Shown piece by piece: positions 55,338 through 63,803 of a stretch of 64,000 nucleotides of DNA (position 1 is its first letter; each line of letters starts with the position of its first letter). The position numbers and the translations under genes are program-made. The stretch lies in contig NZ_BAFQ01000066.1 in NCBI RefSeq assembly GCF_000308375.1, positions 50,331-114,330 of the forward strand. Reading direction: 5' to 3'. This stretch comes from Nocardia aobensis NBRC 100429. GTDB taxonomy: Bacteria; Actinomycetota; Actinomycetes; Mycobacteriales; Mycobacteriaceae. Under the pieces are notes generated by a model. That model saw only the letters and a program-made list of their open reading frames with translations, searched no databases and was not told the DNA's origin.

Positions 55338-55726
55338 TCAGCGGGGTGATTGCCGCGTGAGGTAGTCGGCCGTGGCGGTCATGCCTGCGAAATTCGGGTG
55401 ATATGAGCTGATCACCCGGGCCGGATCGTCGGCGGTCGGACGGTGGAAGCCGTCCGTCCAGGCCGCCGCCGCGCGGGCGGTGTGCGGCTCGGCGCCGGGC
55501 AGGTCGACCGCGGTGACGCCGGTGGTGGCGGCCCTGGTCGCGGCGAGAGGCCGTCGTAGGTGTGCCGCGCGGTGGTCGCCGCGGACGGGTGGAGTGCGAT
55601 GGCGGGGCATAGGTCCGCGTCCTGGCCCAGCACCGGCAGGTATTGCACCAGCAGGATCCTGGCCTGGGGTGCGCGCTCGTGGATCGCGCCGACCATCTCA
55701 CCGAGGGCTGGTGGTGCGCTGAGCGC
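55338..55726 (-). pseudogene. SGNH (GDSL) hydrolase remnant, truncated and frameshifted
   Basis: Two frames together read as the C-terminal half of a secreted SGNH hydrolase. Frame 1 (near 55726-55550): GEMVGAIHERAPQARILLVQ and GQDADLCPAIALHPS. Frame 2 (near 55550-55338): VDLPGAEPHTA, RVISSYHPNFAGMTATADYL with the block V His. The N-terminal half with the catalytic Ser is missing, and a frameshift lies near 55540. The gene ends 5 bases from the start of crtB's downstream end, so the insertion or loss also touched that junction. Confidence 0.65.
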
Positions 55727-55730
55727 GGTG

Positions 55731-57080
55731 TCAGGCGTGTGGCACGTTCGGCTGTGCTGTGCGGAAAACCCAGGGGGTCGCGGTGGGGAGAGACGGCGCC
55801 GGATTCCTCGGCCGGCGCAACCCGGCACCCACTTCGGTGATCGCGACCCGAAGCCGCCGCGAGGTGGGAACCGTTGCGCGGCGGTCGAATACGGCGTAGT
55901 CGTGCCGTTCGATCTCGTCGAGGATTTCGCCGTACAACACGGCCGCGGTGCGAATGGCGGGTCGTACCCGCGGCCGGAGCAGATCGATGCCCGGGGCGGC
56001 GGTGCGATAGACCGCGCGGTTGACCGCGATCAGATGTGCCAGCGCGCGCCGGACCCGCGGATCGGTCCGGCCGGTGCGCCGGCAGTGGGCGAGTAGATCC
56101 GCGTCGACCCCGAAGGCGGCGAGTTCGTCACCCGGTAGATAGATGCGCCCGCGGTCGAGGTCTTCGGCGACATCACGCAGAAAGTTCGTGAGCTGGAATG
56201 CCTCACCCAGCGCCGCGGCCTCCGGTTCGGCCTCGGCCACCGGTACCACCGTGCCGAGGACCGGCAGCAATTGCAGCCCGATCGCCGCCGCCGAACCGCG
56301 CATGTACTCCCGCAGTTCGCCCATATCCGCGTACCGACTCCGGAACAGCGCGCTCCCCGGCACATCCATCCGCATCGCATCGAGGAACACCCGGAAGTGA
56401 TCGGGCGCAATGCGATACCGGGCGATGGTGTCGACGAGTGCGGCGAGGACCCGGCCGTCGATCGCCGTGCCCCCAGGAAGACGGCACTGGGCGTCCGTCG
56501 TGCCGGTCACGGCCCGGCCGGCGGCCGCGACACTGCTCGTGGCCGCCCCGGTGGTGCTTGCGACGCGTGCTGCCGTGGTGCCGCGGTCCGCTGTGGCGGA
56601 GGCGTGGACGACGCCCACCGGCACGACGTCCTCGGCTCGTTCACGGCTCCGCCGCGTGCCCGCGCTCGAATGCGAGCGATCCGAGTCCGTGTTCGGCTCG
56701 TCCCCGCCGGTGTCCAGGGCCGACTCGCCCCCGTGGGCGGGGGCGTCGAACCCGTGGGTGGGCTCGTCCGTTCCGAAGATGCCCGCCTCTTTCAGCGCGG
56801 TATGGAGTTGCGTTTCGATCCGGTCCAGCCGCAATGCCGCAGCGCGATCGGCGGTGCCGAGTCCAGTTCCGTCGAAACCGGCCGCATCCCAGGGGCTTTC
56901 GGCGTGATCCACGACGTCGTCGACCACCCGCGCGAACGCGTAGAGGGCGTGCACCGCGGCCCGTTGCGGTGGTGTCAGCAGTCGGGTGGCCAGGAAGTAG
57001 GTGCGGCCGTGTTCCGCAGCGACGGCCCTGCAGTGCCGGTATGCGGCCGCCAGTTCGGCGTCGGCGCCGCGGCCGGTCAT
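55731..57080 (-). CDS. crtB: Phytoene/squalene synthase family protein (phytoene synthase)
   Basis: CrtB joins two geranylgeranyl diphosphates into phytoene, first committed step of carotenoids. It has VVDDVVDH (first Asp motif) near residue 53 and NFLRDVAEDLDRGRIYLP (second Asp motif). Between the first helical block and TAIDGRVLAALVDTI, residues about 101-206 form a Ser/Thr/Ala/Gly/Arg-rich stretch not seen in usual family members, so the 449-residue protein is about 100 residues longer than expected. It lies downstream of mptA with an ATGA overlap, and crtI and idsA2 are just upstream. Confidence 0.85.
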   Translation of the reverse strand: MTGRGADAELAAAYRHCRAVAAEHGRTYFLATRLLTPPQRAAVHALYAFARVVDDVVDHAESPWDAAGFDGTGLGTADRAAALRLDRIETQLHTALKEAGIFGTDEPTHGFDAPAHGGESALDTGGDEPNTDSDRSHSSAGTRRSRERAEDVVPVGVVHASATADRGTTAARVASTTGAATSSVAAAGRAVTGTTDAQCRLPGGTAIDGRVLAALVDTIARYRIAPDHFRVFLDAMRMDVPGSALFRSRYADMGELREYMRGSAAAIGLQLLPVLGTVVPVAEAEPEAAALGEAFQLTNFLRDVAEDLDRGRIYLPGDELAAFGVDADLLAHCRRTGRTDPRVRRALAHLIAVNRAVYRTAAPGIDLLRPRVRPAIRTAAVLYGEILDEIERHDYAVFDRRATVPTSRRLRVAITEVGAGLRRPRNPAPSLPTATPWVFRTAQPNVPHA

Positions 57081-58708
57081 TGCTTGGGTCTGCCCGAATC
57101 GGCGCGCAGCCGCAGCGGATCCACCTTGCGTAGCGACAGCGCCGCCACGACCGCGACGAAGGTGGCCGCCGCGACGTGCCAGACGTTGTACAGGCCGATC
57201 GATCCGCCCGGCTGGAACACCAGCATCAACCAGGTGCACAACCCGACCAGGATCATCAACGTGGTGGTGGACATGGCGAATCCGGCGGCCAGTGCCAGCG
57301 GCCACGAGTAGTACCAGGGCAGCGCCGCTGGAGAGAGGATCACGATCGCGACGAAGGCGATGAGAATGCCCATCACCGCATCGCGTTCGGAACTCTTGTA
57401 GCGCCACCAGGTCCACGCCAGGATCGCGACCAGCGCGAGCGCGCAGAGTCCCCGCGTCCACACCAGCACCTCACCCAGATTCAGCGGCGTCGCCCAGGTG
57501 ACCATGTGCGCCATGACCGTCGGCAGCGAGAGCCAGTTGATGATCTTCTTCGATCCCGAGAGCGCGGTCAGCCAGCCGATACCGACACCCGCGGCCGCGG
57601 AGGCGGCCACGAAGACCACCGCGAACACCGACACGCCGAGGCCGGCGATCTTGGCGAAGGTGCGAATCGGATGCGGCAGCGGTCCCTTGTTCTCCGCGGC
57701 TCGCCGCTCGCGCTCGTGAATCATCCAGATCCACACCAGGAACGGCAGCGCGACACCGGCCGTCGCCTTGATCGCGACACCGATCGCGACCACCACGATG
57801 CCGGCCGCGTGGTGCCGCTCCAGCACCAGGGCGATGCCGGCGGCCATCAGGCCGACCATGAGCATCTCGTTGTGCACGCCGCCGATCAGGTGGATCAGCA
57901 CCAGCGGGTTGAGCACCGCCAGCCACAGCGCCACCGTCGGCTTGCCACCGAGGTGTTTGGTCATATGCGGGACGGCCCACATCATCAGGGCCAGGCCCGG
58001 CAGCATGACCAGGCGCATCGCGATGGTGCCGGCCACCACGTTGTCACCGGTGATGCTGGTGATGGCCTGCCCCATGAGCAGGAAGATCGGACCGTAGGGC
58101 GCGGTGGTGGTGGTCCACACCGGGCTCACGTTGTCCAGCAGCACACCGGGATTGACCACCGGGCCGACCTTGTAGGGGTCGAAACCGTCGCGCAGCAGTG
58201 CGCCCTGCGCCAGATACGAGTACACGTCCTGGCTGAACATGGGCACCGCGAACAGCAGCGGCAGGATCCAGATGCCGACGATCACCCGCAGTTCGTTCAG
58301 CGTCACCGTGCTGCCGGGACCGCGGCGCGCGCCGGTGCCGATGGTGATGCGCCCCAACCGGACCCAGGCGATGATCATCGACAGCACACCCAGCCACACC
58401 ACGATGGTGGCCAGCGCGTAGCCGTGCCCGAATCGCAGCCAGGAAAGGTGTGCCGCCTCCAGCAGCGGATCGCTGCGGCGCACCGCGCCGGCGCCCAGGC
58501 CACCGAAGGTGATCAGGACCGCACCCCAGAAGCCGAGCAGGGCGGCATGTCCCTCGGGGCTGCGGAAGAAGTCACCGGCCCAGCGGACCCACCAGCGCAC
58601 GGTGTGCACGGCCGGCTCGGGGACCGGCACGACGGTCACCGGCACCGTGGTAACCGTACTGGTCACCGGCGCTGTCACCGGGGCAGTGTCCATATCGGGG
58701 GTCGGCAT
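57077..58708 (-). CDS. mptA: Alpha-(1->6)-mannopyranosyltransferase (MptA-type)
   Basis: A GT-C membrane glycosyltransferase of 543 residues with about 13 helices. MptA elongates the mannan backbone of lipomannan using polyprenyl-phospho-mannose on the outer face. The catalytic acidic loop is FSQDVYSYLAQGALL after the first helices; VNPGVLLDNVSPVW and GGVHNEML are also typical of the family. The N-terminal 30 residues are Thr/Val/Pro-rich. From memory Rv2174 is at this position next to Rv2175c and pknL. Overlap ATGA with crtB means the two are co-translated, an unusual mix of pathways. Confidence 0.9.
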   Translation of the reverse strand: MPTPDMDTAPVTAPVTSTVTTVPVTVVPVPEPAVHTVRWWVRWAGDFFRSPEGHAALLGFWGAVLITFGGLGAGAVRRSDPLLEAAHLSWLRFGHGYALATIVVWLGVLSMIIAWVRLGRITIGTGARRGPGSTVTLNELRVIVGIWILPLLFAVPMFSQDVYSYLAQGALLRDGFDPYKVGPVVNPGVLLDNVSPVWTTTTAPYGPIFLLMGQAITSITGDNVVAGTIAMRLVMLPGLALMMWAVPHMTKHLGGKPTVALWLAVLNPLVLIHLIGGVHNEMLMVGLMAAGIALVLERHHAAGIVVVAIGVAIKATAGVALPFLVWIWMIHERERRAAENKGPLPHPIRTFAKIAGLGVSVFAVVFVAASAAAGVGIGWLTALSGSKKIINWLSLPTVMAHMVTWATPLNLGEVLVWTRGLCALALVAILAWTWWRYKSSERDAVMGILIAFVAIVILSPAALPWYYSWPLALAAGFAMSTTTLMILVGLCTWLMLVFQPGGSIGLYNVWHVAAATFVAVVAALSLRKVDPLRLRADSGRPKQ

Positions 58709-58775
58709 GGGTCGTCTTCCCCCCGGGAATGTCGTGCGGTGCGGAACCGCGGGAGTGGTCAGTTCGCGGGCCAGT

Positions 58776-60353
58776 TTAACGGTTTGCCGGCAACCCTGGC
58801 GCGCCGGTCGGCGCCGTGGCGCCCTCGGCGTGCCGGAAGGCGCCGGTAATGCGTTCGGCGGCCAGTTTTCCCGACAGCAGCGCGGTCGGCACGCCGACCC
58901 CCGGTGTGGTGCCGCATCCGGCCAGCACCACGTTGGCCGGGGTGCGGGCGAGATTGCGGGTGCGGAACGGTCCGGTCTGGCGGAACAAGTGCGCCGCCGA
59001 GAACGGCGTTCCGGCGATCATGCCCTGCTCGTACCACGTTTGCGGCGTGTCGAGGTGATCGACTGTGAAATGCTCGGCGATACCCCGGTAGCCGCGCTGT
59101 TCCAGCACGGCGAGTAGTTCTCCCAGGTACGCCGATCCCAGACGCGGCCAATCCAGCGGCGCGGCATCGAGATTCGGGCACGGGGCCAGCACGGACAGCG
59201 GTTCGTAGCGGCCGGTGGGCCGTTCGACGAACTGACCGGCGTCGCTGAGCGCGGGCCGGGTGATCAGCAGCGACGGATCGCTCATCAGCCGCCCGCGGCC
59301 GCGACGCGCGGCGATCTCGGCGAAGGTCTCGTCCCAGGAGCGGCCGAAGTCGATGGTGTGGTGGGCCTGTAGCGGCCACCGCGCGGCCACCTCGGCCGGG
59401 ATGGTGCCGTGCGCAACCACGGCGGAAGGCGCCGCACGTAACGGGCGGCGCCGGCGAATGCCGAAGCGGCTCAGCGAGCCGAGGTCGGCGGTCAGGACCA
59501 CCGCGTCGCAGTCGAAGCCGCGCCCGTCCGTCGTGCGGACCCGCCGGGCGCGTCCGGCGTGATACTCGATACCGCTGACCTCGCAGTTCAGTTCCAGCTG
59601 CCCGCCGGCGCCGGTGAACGCGGCCGCCAGTGTCGCGGTGATCGCCCGCATGCCGCCGACCGGGAAGTAGACGCCCAGCGATGTGTCCATGTGCGGAATG
59701 GCGCCGTAGACGGCCAATGCCTGCGCGGGCGCGGTCCCGGCGTAGAGGGCCTGAAAGGTGAACAGCCGCGCCAACTTCGGATCGCCCAGGATGCGCTGAA
59801 CGCGCGGGCCGAGCCGGCCGAAGGCGCCGAGGCGCACCAGTTCCCACAGGGCCGCGCGCTTCTCGGGGATGCGGACCATGTCGAGCGGGGAATCGAAATT
59901 GGTGTCCATGAACTGGTCGTAGGCGCCGGCGTAGATCCGGGCCAGCCAGTCCCGCAGGTCCAGATAGCGTTGCGCGTGCGCGGCACCGCACGCGCGCCGC
60001 ACCTCGGCGGCCATCCGCTCCGGATCCGCGTACACGCCGATCACACTGTCGTCGGCGAAGCGCGCCTGATAGGCGGGATCGAGGCGGTGGATCCGCAGTC
60101 CGTGGGCCGCGGCATCGGTGCCGACCACGGCCAGCGTCTCGTCGATCAGCCCGGGCAGGGTGAGAACCGTTGCCCCGGAGTCGATCTCGTAATCCGGACC
60201 GCGGTACACGCCGACCCGCCCACCCGGATGATCGGCGCGTTCGAGCAGGGTGACCCGGCGTCCCGCTCCGGTCAGATAGAGCGCCGCGGCCAGCCCGGAC
60301 AGTCCGGCGCCCACGACGACGATCCGATCACACTGTCCGGCAACGGTTTTCAT
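58776..60353 (-). CDS. crtI: Phytoene desaturase family protein
   Basis: A 525-residue FAD-dependent carotenoid desaturase. The N-terminal FAD motif is RIVVVGAGLSGLAAALYL, followed by ERADHPGGRVGVYRG, and the C-terminal signature is NVVLAGCGTTPGVGVPTALLSGKLAAERI. It inserts double bonds into phytoene. It starts four bases inside the idsA2 stop (ATGA) and ends 67 bases before mptA. With CrtB it makes a two-gene carotenoid set in this operon; cyclase or ketolase genes are not in the window. Confidence 0.9.
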   Translation of the reverse strand: MKTVAGQCDRIVVVGAGLSGLAAALYLTGAGRRVTLLERADHPGGRVGVYRGPDYEIDSGATVLTLPGLIDETLAVVGTDAAAHGLRIHRLDPAYQARFADDSVIGVYADPERMAAEVRRACGAAHAQRYLDLRDWLARIYAGAYDQFMDTNFDSPLDMVRIPEKRAALWELVRLGAFGRLGPRVQRILGDPKLARLFTFQALYAGTAPAQALAVYGAIPHMDTSLGVYFPVGGMRAITATLAAAFTGAGGQLELNCEVSGIEYHAGRARRVRTTDGRGFDCDAVVLTADLGSLSRFGIRRRRPLRAAPSAVVAHGTIPAEVAARWPLQAHHTIDFGRSWDETFAEIAARRGRGRLMSDPSLLITRPALSDAGQFVERPTGRYEPLSVLAPCPNLDAAPLDWPRLGSAYLGELLAVLEQRGYRGIAEHFTVDHLDTPQTWYEQGMIAGTPFSAAHLFRQTGPFRTRNLARTPANVVLAGCGTTPGVGVPTALLSGKLAAERITGAFRHAEGATAPTGAPGLPANR

Positions 60354-61462
60354 GCCACCCGCCTGGTCGCGGCCAGCGCCATCGCGCGCAGCCGATCGCC
60401 GGCCTCGGGCGTGACCGAACTGGCCGCCAGCGCGCCGAGGCCGCGGTCGGTGAGTTCGGTGATGCGGCGCTCCACATCGTCGACGGCGCCGAGTCGGGTG
60501 ATGAGGTCGCGCAACTCGGTGACCTGTTCGGGGGCGAGGTCGGTACCCAGCGCGGAGCGCAGCAGCCGCGCGGCCGCGGGATCGGTGGCGTCGGCGCGGC
60601 GCAGCGCCTCCGCGACCAGGACCGTGCGCTTGCCCTCGCGCAGGTCGTCACCGGAGGGTTTACCGGTGACGGCCGGGTCGCCGAAGACGCCGAGCAGGTC
60701 GTCGCGCAGCTGGAAGGCGATGCCGATATCGGTGCCGAACTCGCGGTAGGCGGCGATCAGTTCCGGATCGGCCCCGGCCAGTGCCGCGCCGAGGTGCAGC
60801 GGCCGCTCCACGGTGTAGGCGGCGGTCTTGTACCGGTTGATCCGCAGCGCGGCGGCCACCGAATCGTCGGCGCCGGCCTCACCGTGCACGTCGAGCAGCT
60901 GGCCGCCCATCACCTCGGTGCGCATCGCCGCCCAGACCGGGGCGAACCGGGCCCGGGCCGCCGCGTCCAGCCCGGCCGCGGCGACCATGTCGTCGGCCCA
61001 CGTCAGCGCCAGATCGCCGATCAGGATCGCGACGCTCACGCCGAAATGCGCCGAATCGCCACCCCAGGCGCGGTCGCGGTGGCGATGTTCGAAGTCCACG
61101 TGCACGGTCGGGAAGCCGCGCCGGGTGCGGGAGGAGTCGATGATGTCGTCGTGGATCAGCGCGCACGCCTGCACCAGTTCCAACGCCGCGCATGCGGTCA
61201 GGACCGATTCGGCCTGGTCGCCGGTCGGATCGCCACCCGCGCCGAGCCATCCGGTCCAGGCGAACGACGGCCGGGTCCGCTTGCCTCCGCGCAGCACGAA
61301 GTCCTCAAGGGCGGCCGTGGCGGAGATGACGACCGGCCCCAGTTCGGCGACCAGTTCGCGGCGGCCGGCGAAGAATCCGGTCAGCGCCTGTTCGACCGCG
61401 CGCACCAGCGCGGCGGAGTCGTTCGGCGCCGGACGTGCCGGGCTGGCCGGACCAACGGACAA
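60350..61462 (-). CDS. idsA2: Polyprenyl diphosphate synthase (geranylgeranyl-type)
   Basis: A 370-residue trans-prenyltransferase with the first Asp motif LIHDDIIDSSRTRRG and the second DDLLGVFGD. Five residues before the first Asp motif are small/aromatic (VQACALIHDD), a pattern that allows GGPP-length products, but chain length cannot be fixed by eye. It probably supplies the GGPP used by CrtB. The TTG at 61462 has GGAGG five bases upstream; upstream frame is open without an RBS. From memory Rv2173 is idsA2. Confidence 0.88.
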   Translation of the reverse strand: MSVGPASPARPAPNDSAALVRAVEQALTGFFAGRRELVAELGPVVISATAALEDFVLRGGKRTRPSFAWTGWLGAGGDPTGDQAESVLTACAALELVQACALIHDDIIDSSRTRRGFPTVHVDFEHRHRDRAWGGDSAHFGVSVAILIGDLALTWADDMVAAAGLDAAARARFAPVWAAMRTEVMGGQLLDVHGEAGADDSVAAALRINRYKTAAYTVERPLHLGAALAGADPELIAAYREFGTDIGIAFQLRDDLLGVFGDPAVTGKPSGDDLREGKRTVLVAEALRRADATDPAAARLLRSALGTDLAPEQVTELRDLITRLGAVDDVERRITELTDRGLGALAASSVTPEAGDRLRAMALAATRRVA

Positions 61463-61952
61463 CGCAACCTCCAGATAGTTCGTCGTATCGGCGAGCCGAC
61501 ACCGGGCACGCCGGGGCGTATCCGGCGTGCCGGGAATGTGGCCGGCGAGACCTGCGTCTGCACCGGCGACGGCTGCGGCGGTCCCGCCGATTCCCTCCGG
61601 CAGGGCATCGCGAACGGGTTCGCGTCGCGGCGCCTGCCGGACCACCGTGAACCTTACTGCGTCGGTTCCGCCGCCCGACAGCGCCGTAGCCGGCACGTGA
61701 CCGGCACCGCACCGCATCGGACGGGGGAGATCGAGGCCGGTCGGCCGGTCCGTGCGCGACGGTCCCGTGGCGCTCGGGGGCGGCCGGTCGACAGATCGCA
61801 AGCGGGTGGGGACGCCGTCCCGGAGTCGGCTGGGCGGACGGTGGGCCGCACGGGCGATGCACAGCTCCGGCCCGAGGCGCACCAGCGGCTGGACCGGCAC
61901 GGATCCGGACCGGGCGGCCCGTCGAGCGAGGGTGTCCTACTACACTGGACCG
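61463..61952. promoter_or_regulatory. Divergent idsA2/metF intergenic region
   Basis: A 490-base gene-free gap, very GC-rich. It should hold both promoters. The inverted arms GGCACGCC and GGCGTGCC near 61505-61532 could form a stem. The -10-like TACACT for metF is at 61941-61946. Confidence 0.4.
61941..61952 (+). promoter_or_regulatory. Leaderless-type promoter of the MTHFR gene
   Basis: TACACT (61941-61946) lies six bases before the GTG at 61953 and there is no RBS. Confidence 0.55.
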
Positions 61953-62945
61953 GTGAGTTTCGACAACGTACGGGGACGATCGACCCCAGGCCGACCTTCC
62001 CGGACGCCGTCCGGAACTCCCTCCGTGGTGGGGCAGCTGGGCCGCCGCCCCGACGGCACCATTCCGTTCTCGGTGGAATTCAATCCGCCCCGCGACGCCG
62101 CCGCCGAGGCGCGGCTGTGGCGCGCCGCCCGTGAATTCGAGCGGATGCATCCGGCGTTCGTGTCGATGACCTACGGTGCGGGCGGATCCACCCGCGATCG
62201 CACCGCGCGCATCACCGGGCAGCTGGCCCGCGAAACCACACTGCTCACCGTCGCGCATCTGACCGCGGTCGGGCACAGCGTCGCCGAACTGCGATCCATC
62301 GTCGGCAGCTACGCCGACGCCGGCATTCGCAACATGCTGGTACTGCGCGGCGACCCGCCGGGCGATCCGCTGGGGGAGTGGCGCAAACATCCCGACGGTG
62401 TCGAATACGCCGAGGAACTGGTGCGCATGGTCTGCGAACTCGGCGACTTCCACGTGGGCGTGGCGTCGTTTCCGCAGGGCCACTACCGATCGCCCGACCT
62501 GGACCACGACACCCGCTATCTGACCGCGAAACTGCGTGCGGGAGCGGAATATTCGATCACGCAGATGTTCTTCGACGTGGAACACTATCTGCGCCTGCGG
62601 GATCGGGTCGCGGCCTACGACGCCGAACAGGGCGCCAAGCCCATCATTCCCGAGCTGATGCCGATCACCTCGCTGCGCACGGTGCAGCGCGCCGAGGAAC
62701 TGTCGGGCCGGCCGCTGCCCGCGCGGGTCATGCAGCGGCTCGAGCAGGCGGCCGGTAACGACCCGGAGGCCAATCGCAACGCGGTGCGCGCGGTGGGCAT
62801 CGAGATCGCCACGGAGATCGGGCAGCGACTGATCGACGAGGGCGCGCCCTGCCTGCATTTCATCACCCTGAACTTCGCCAAGGCGACCACCGAGGTGCTC
62901 ACCAACCTCGGCTACACGGTGACCCCGGCGGCCGTCAGCGCCTGA
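61953..62945 (+). CDS. metF: Methylenetetrahydrofolate reductase family protein
   Basis: A 330-residue TIM-barrel FAD enzyme of the MTHFR family: FSVEFNPPRDAAAEARLW, then SMTYGAGGSTRDRT, HLTAVGHS, NMLVLRGDPPGD, and GASFPQ-like VASFPQGHYRSPDLDHD. It reduces methylene-THF to methyl-THF. The N-terminal 35 residues (VSFDNVRGRSTPGRPSRTPSG) are extra and look disordered. The gene is a counterpart, from memory, of Rv2172c, described as an unusual NADH-dependent MTHFR-like protein. The GTG at 61953 has a -10-like box six bases upstream, suggesting a leaderless message. Confidence 0.88.
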   Translation: MSFDNVRGRSTPGRPSRTPSGTPSVVGQLGRRPDGTIPFSVEFNPPRDAAAEARLWRAAREFERMHPAFVSMTYGAGGSTRDRTARITGQLARETTLLTVAHLTAVGHSVAELRSIVGSYADAGIRNMLVLRGDPPGDPLGEWRKHPDGVEYAEELVRMVCELGDFHVGVASFPQGHYRSPDLDHDTRYLTAKLRAGAEYSITQMFFDVEHYLRLRDRVAAYDAEQGAKPIIPELMPITSLRTVQRAEELSGRPLPARVMQRLEQAAGNDPEANRNAVRAVGIEIATEIGQRLIDEGAPCLHFITLNFAKATTEVLTNLGYTVTPAAVSA

Positions 62946-63095
62946 TCGGCGTTTCGCGGGCGTGTTGCCACGCATTCGCCTCCACCGGCGGTACCCTCTC
63001 GTGCACCGTGACGACGCGGAGGTCCCCGAGTCATGCTGTGCGGCCCGGCGGACCGACCCTGGTGCGGATGTTCCGCCGAACTCAGGAGAACCCCG

Positions 63096-63803
63096 ATGGC
63101 CGTGGTGACCAGTCTCGTCCGTCTTTCCGCAGCGCTCACCGTGACCGGTGCGCTGACCTTCGCCGGCGCCGCCGCCGCGACCGCCGCCCCGCCCGACCCC
63201 GCCGCCACCATCGCCGCCCTGGGCCAGAACCCGGCGGCGGCGACGGATTTGCTGAGCGCGTATCAGACGGCGGTCGACTCGCTGAAGCAGCTGGGTATCC
63301 AGCCGTTCCTGTATCCGTCCGGGTCGGCGTTCTGCCAGGACGGCAGCACTCTCGGGCTCGTGCCGGCGCTGGCCGGTGCGGTGCCCGGGCCGTGGCCCAA
63401 ACTGGCGGTGCCGGTACCCGGTCTGGACCTGTCCGCGGTGAAGGCGGGCCAGACGATGTTCGCCTTCGTCCCCTACGGCATGGGTCCCGACGGGGCCGAC
63501 ACCACCGGCATGCAGGTGGCTTGGTTGAACGTGTCCAACGGCCGCGGCGGATTCGCGGCCATGGGCCCGCTGTCCCAGGTCATCGGCTCGATGGTGCCGC
63601 CGAATCTGCCGCCCGAGGTGCGCCCGGCGTTCGAACAGGCGATCCGCAACTTCTTCCTGGCGTCGCTGCCGGTCGGCGGGGTGCGCGCGGTACCGGTGGA
63701 CACCGGCTCCGGAACGGTGCTGGCGGCGGTGTTCGGCACGGTCCGCAACGGCGCCAACACCTGTATGTTCCTGCCGACGGTGGGCGTTACCTCGGTGCCC
63801 TGA
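63096..63803 (+). CDS. Secreted protein of unknown function
   Basis: A 235-residue exported protein. The signal peptide is MAVVTSLVRLSAALTVTGAL to FAGAAAATAAPP, with cleavage near ATAAPP. The mature part is soluble, Gly/Pro-rich with GTTNG-like loops, two cysteines (SAFCQDG and NTCMFLP) that may form a disulphide, and no recognised domain. The ATG at 63096 has AGGAG nine bases upstream. Its 3' end overlaps the partial minus-strand gene by 17 bases, with a hairpin at 63812-63837. Confidence 0.65.
   Translation: MAVVTSLVRLSAALTVTGALTFAGAAAATAAPPDPAATIAALGQNPAAATDLLSAYQTAVDSLKQLGIQPFLYPSGSAFCQDGSTLGLVPALAGAVPGPWPKLAVPVPGLDLSAVKAGQTMFAFVPYGMGPDGADTTGMQVAWLNVSNGRGGFAAMGPLSQVIGSMVPPNLPPEVRPAFEQAIRNFFLASLPVGGVRAVPVDTGSGTVLAAVFGTVRNGANTCMFLPTVGVTSVP

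Noticed and set aside
61463..61900. N-terminal extension of IdsA2 up to 61900
   Set aside because: Arg/Pro/Gly-rich with no RBS; TTG at 61462 has GGAGG at good spacing.
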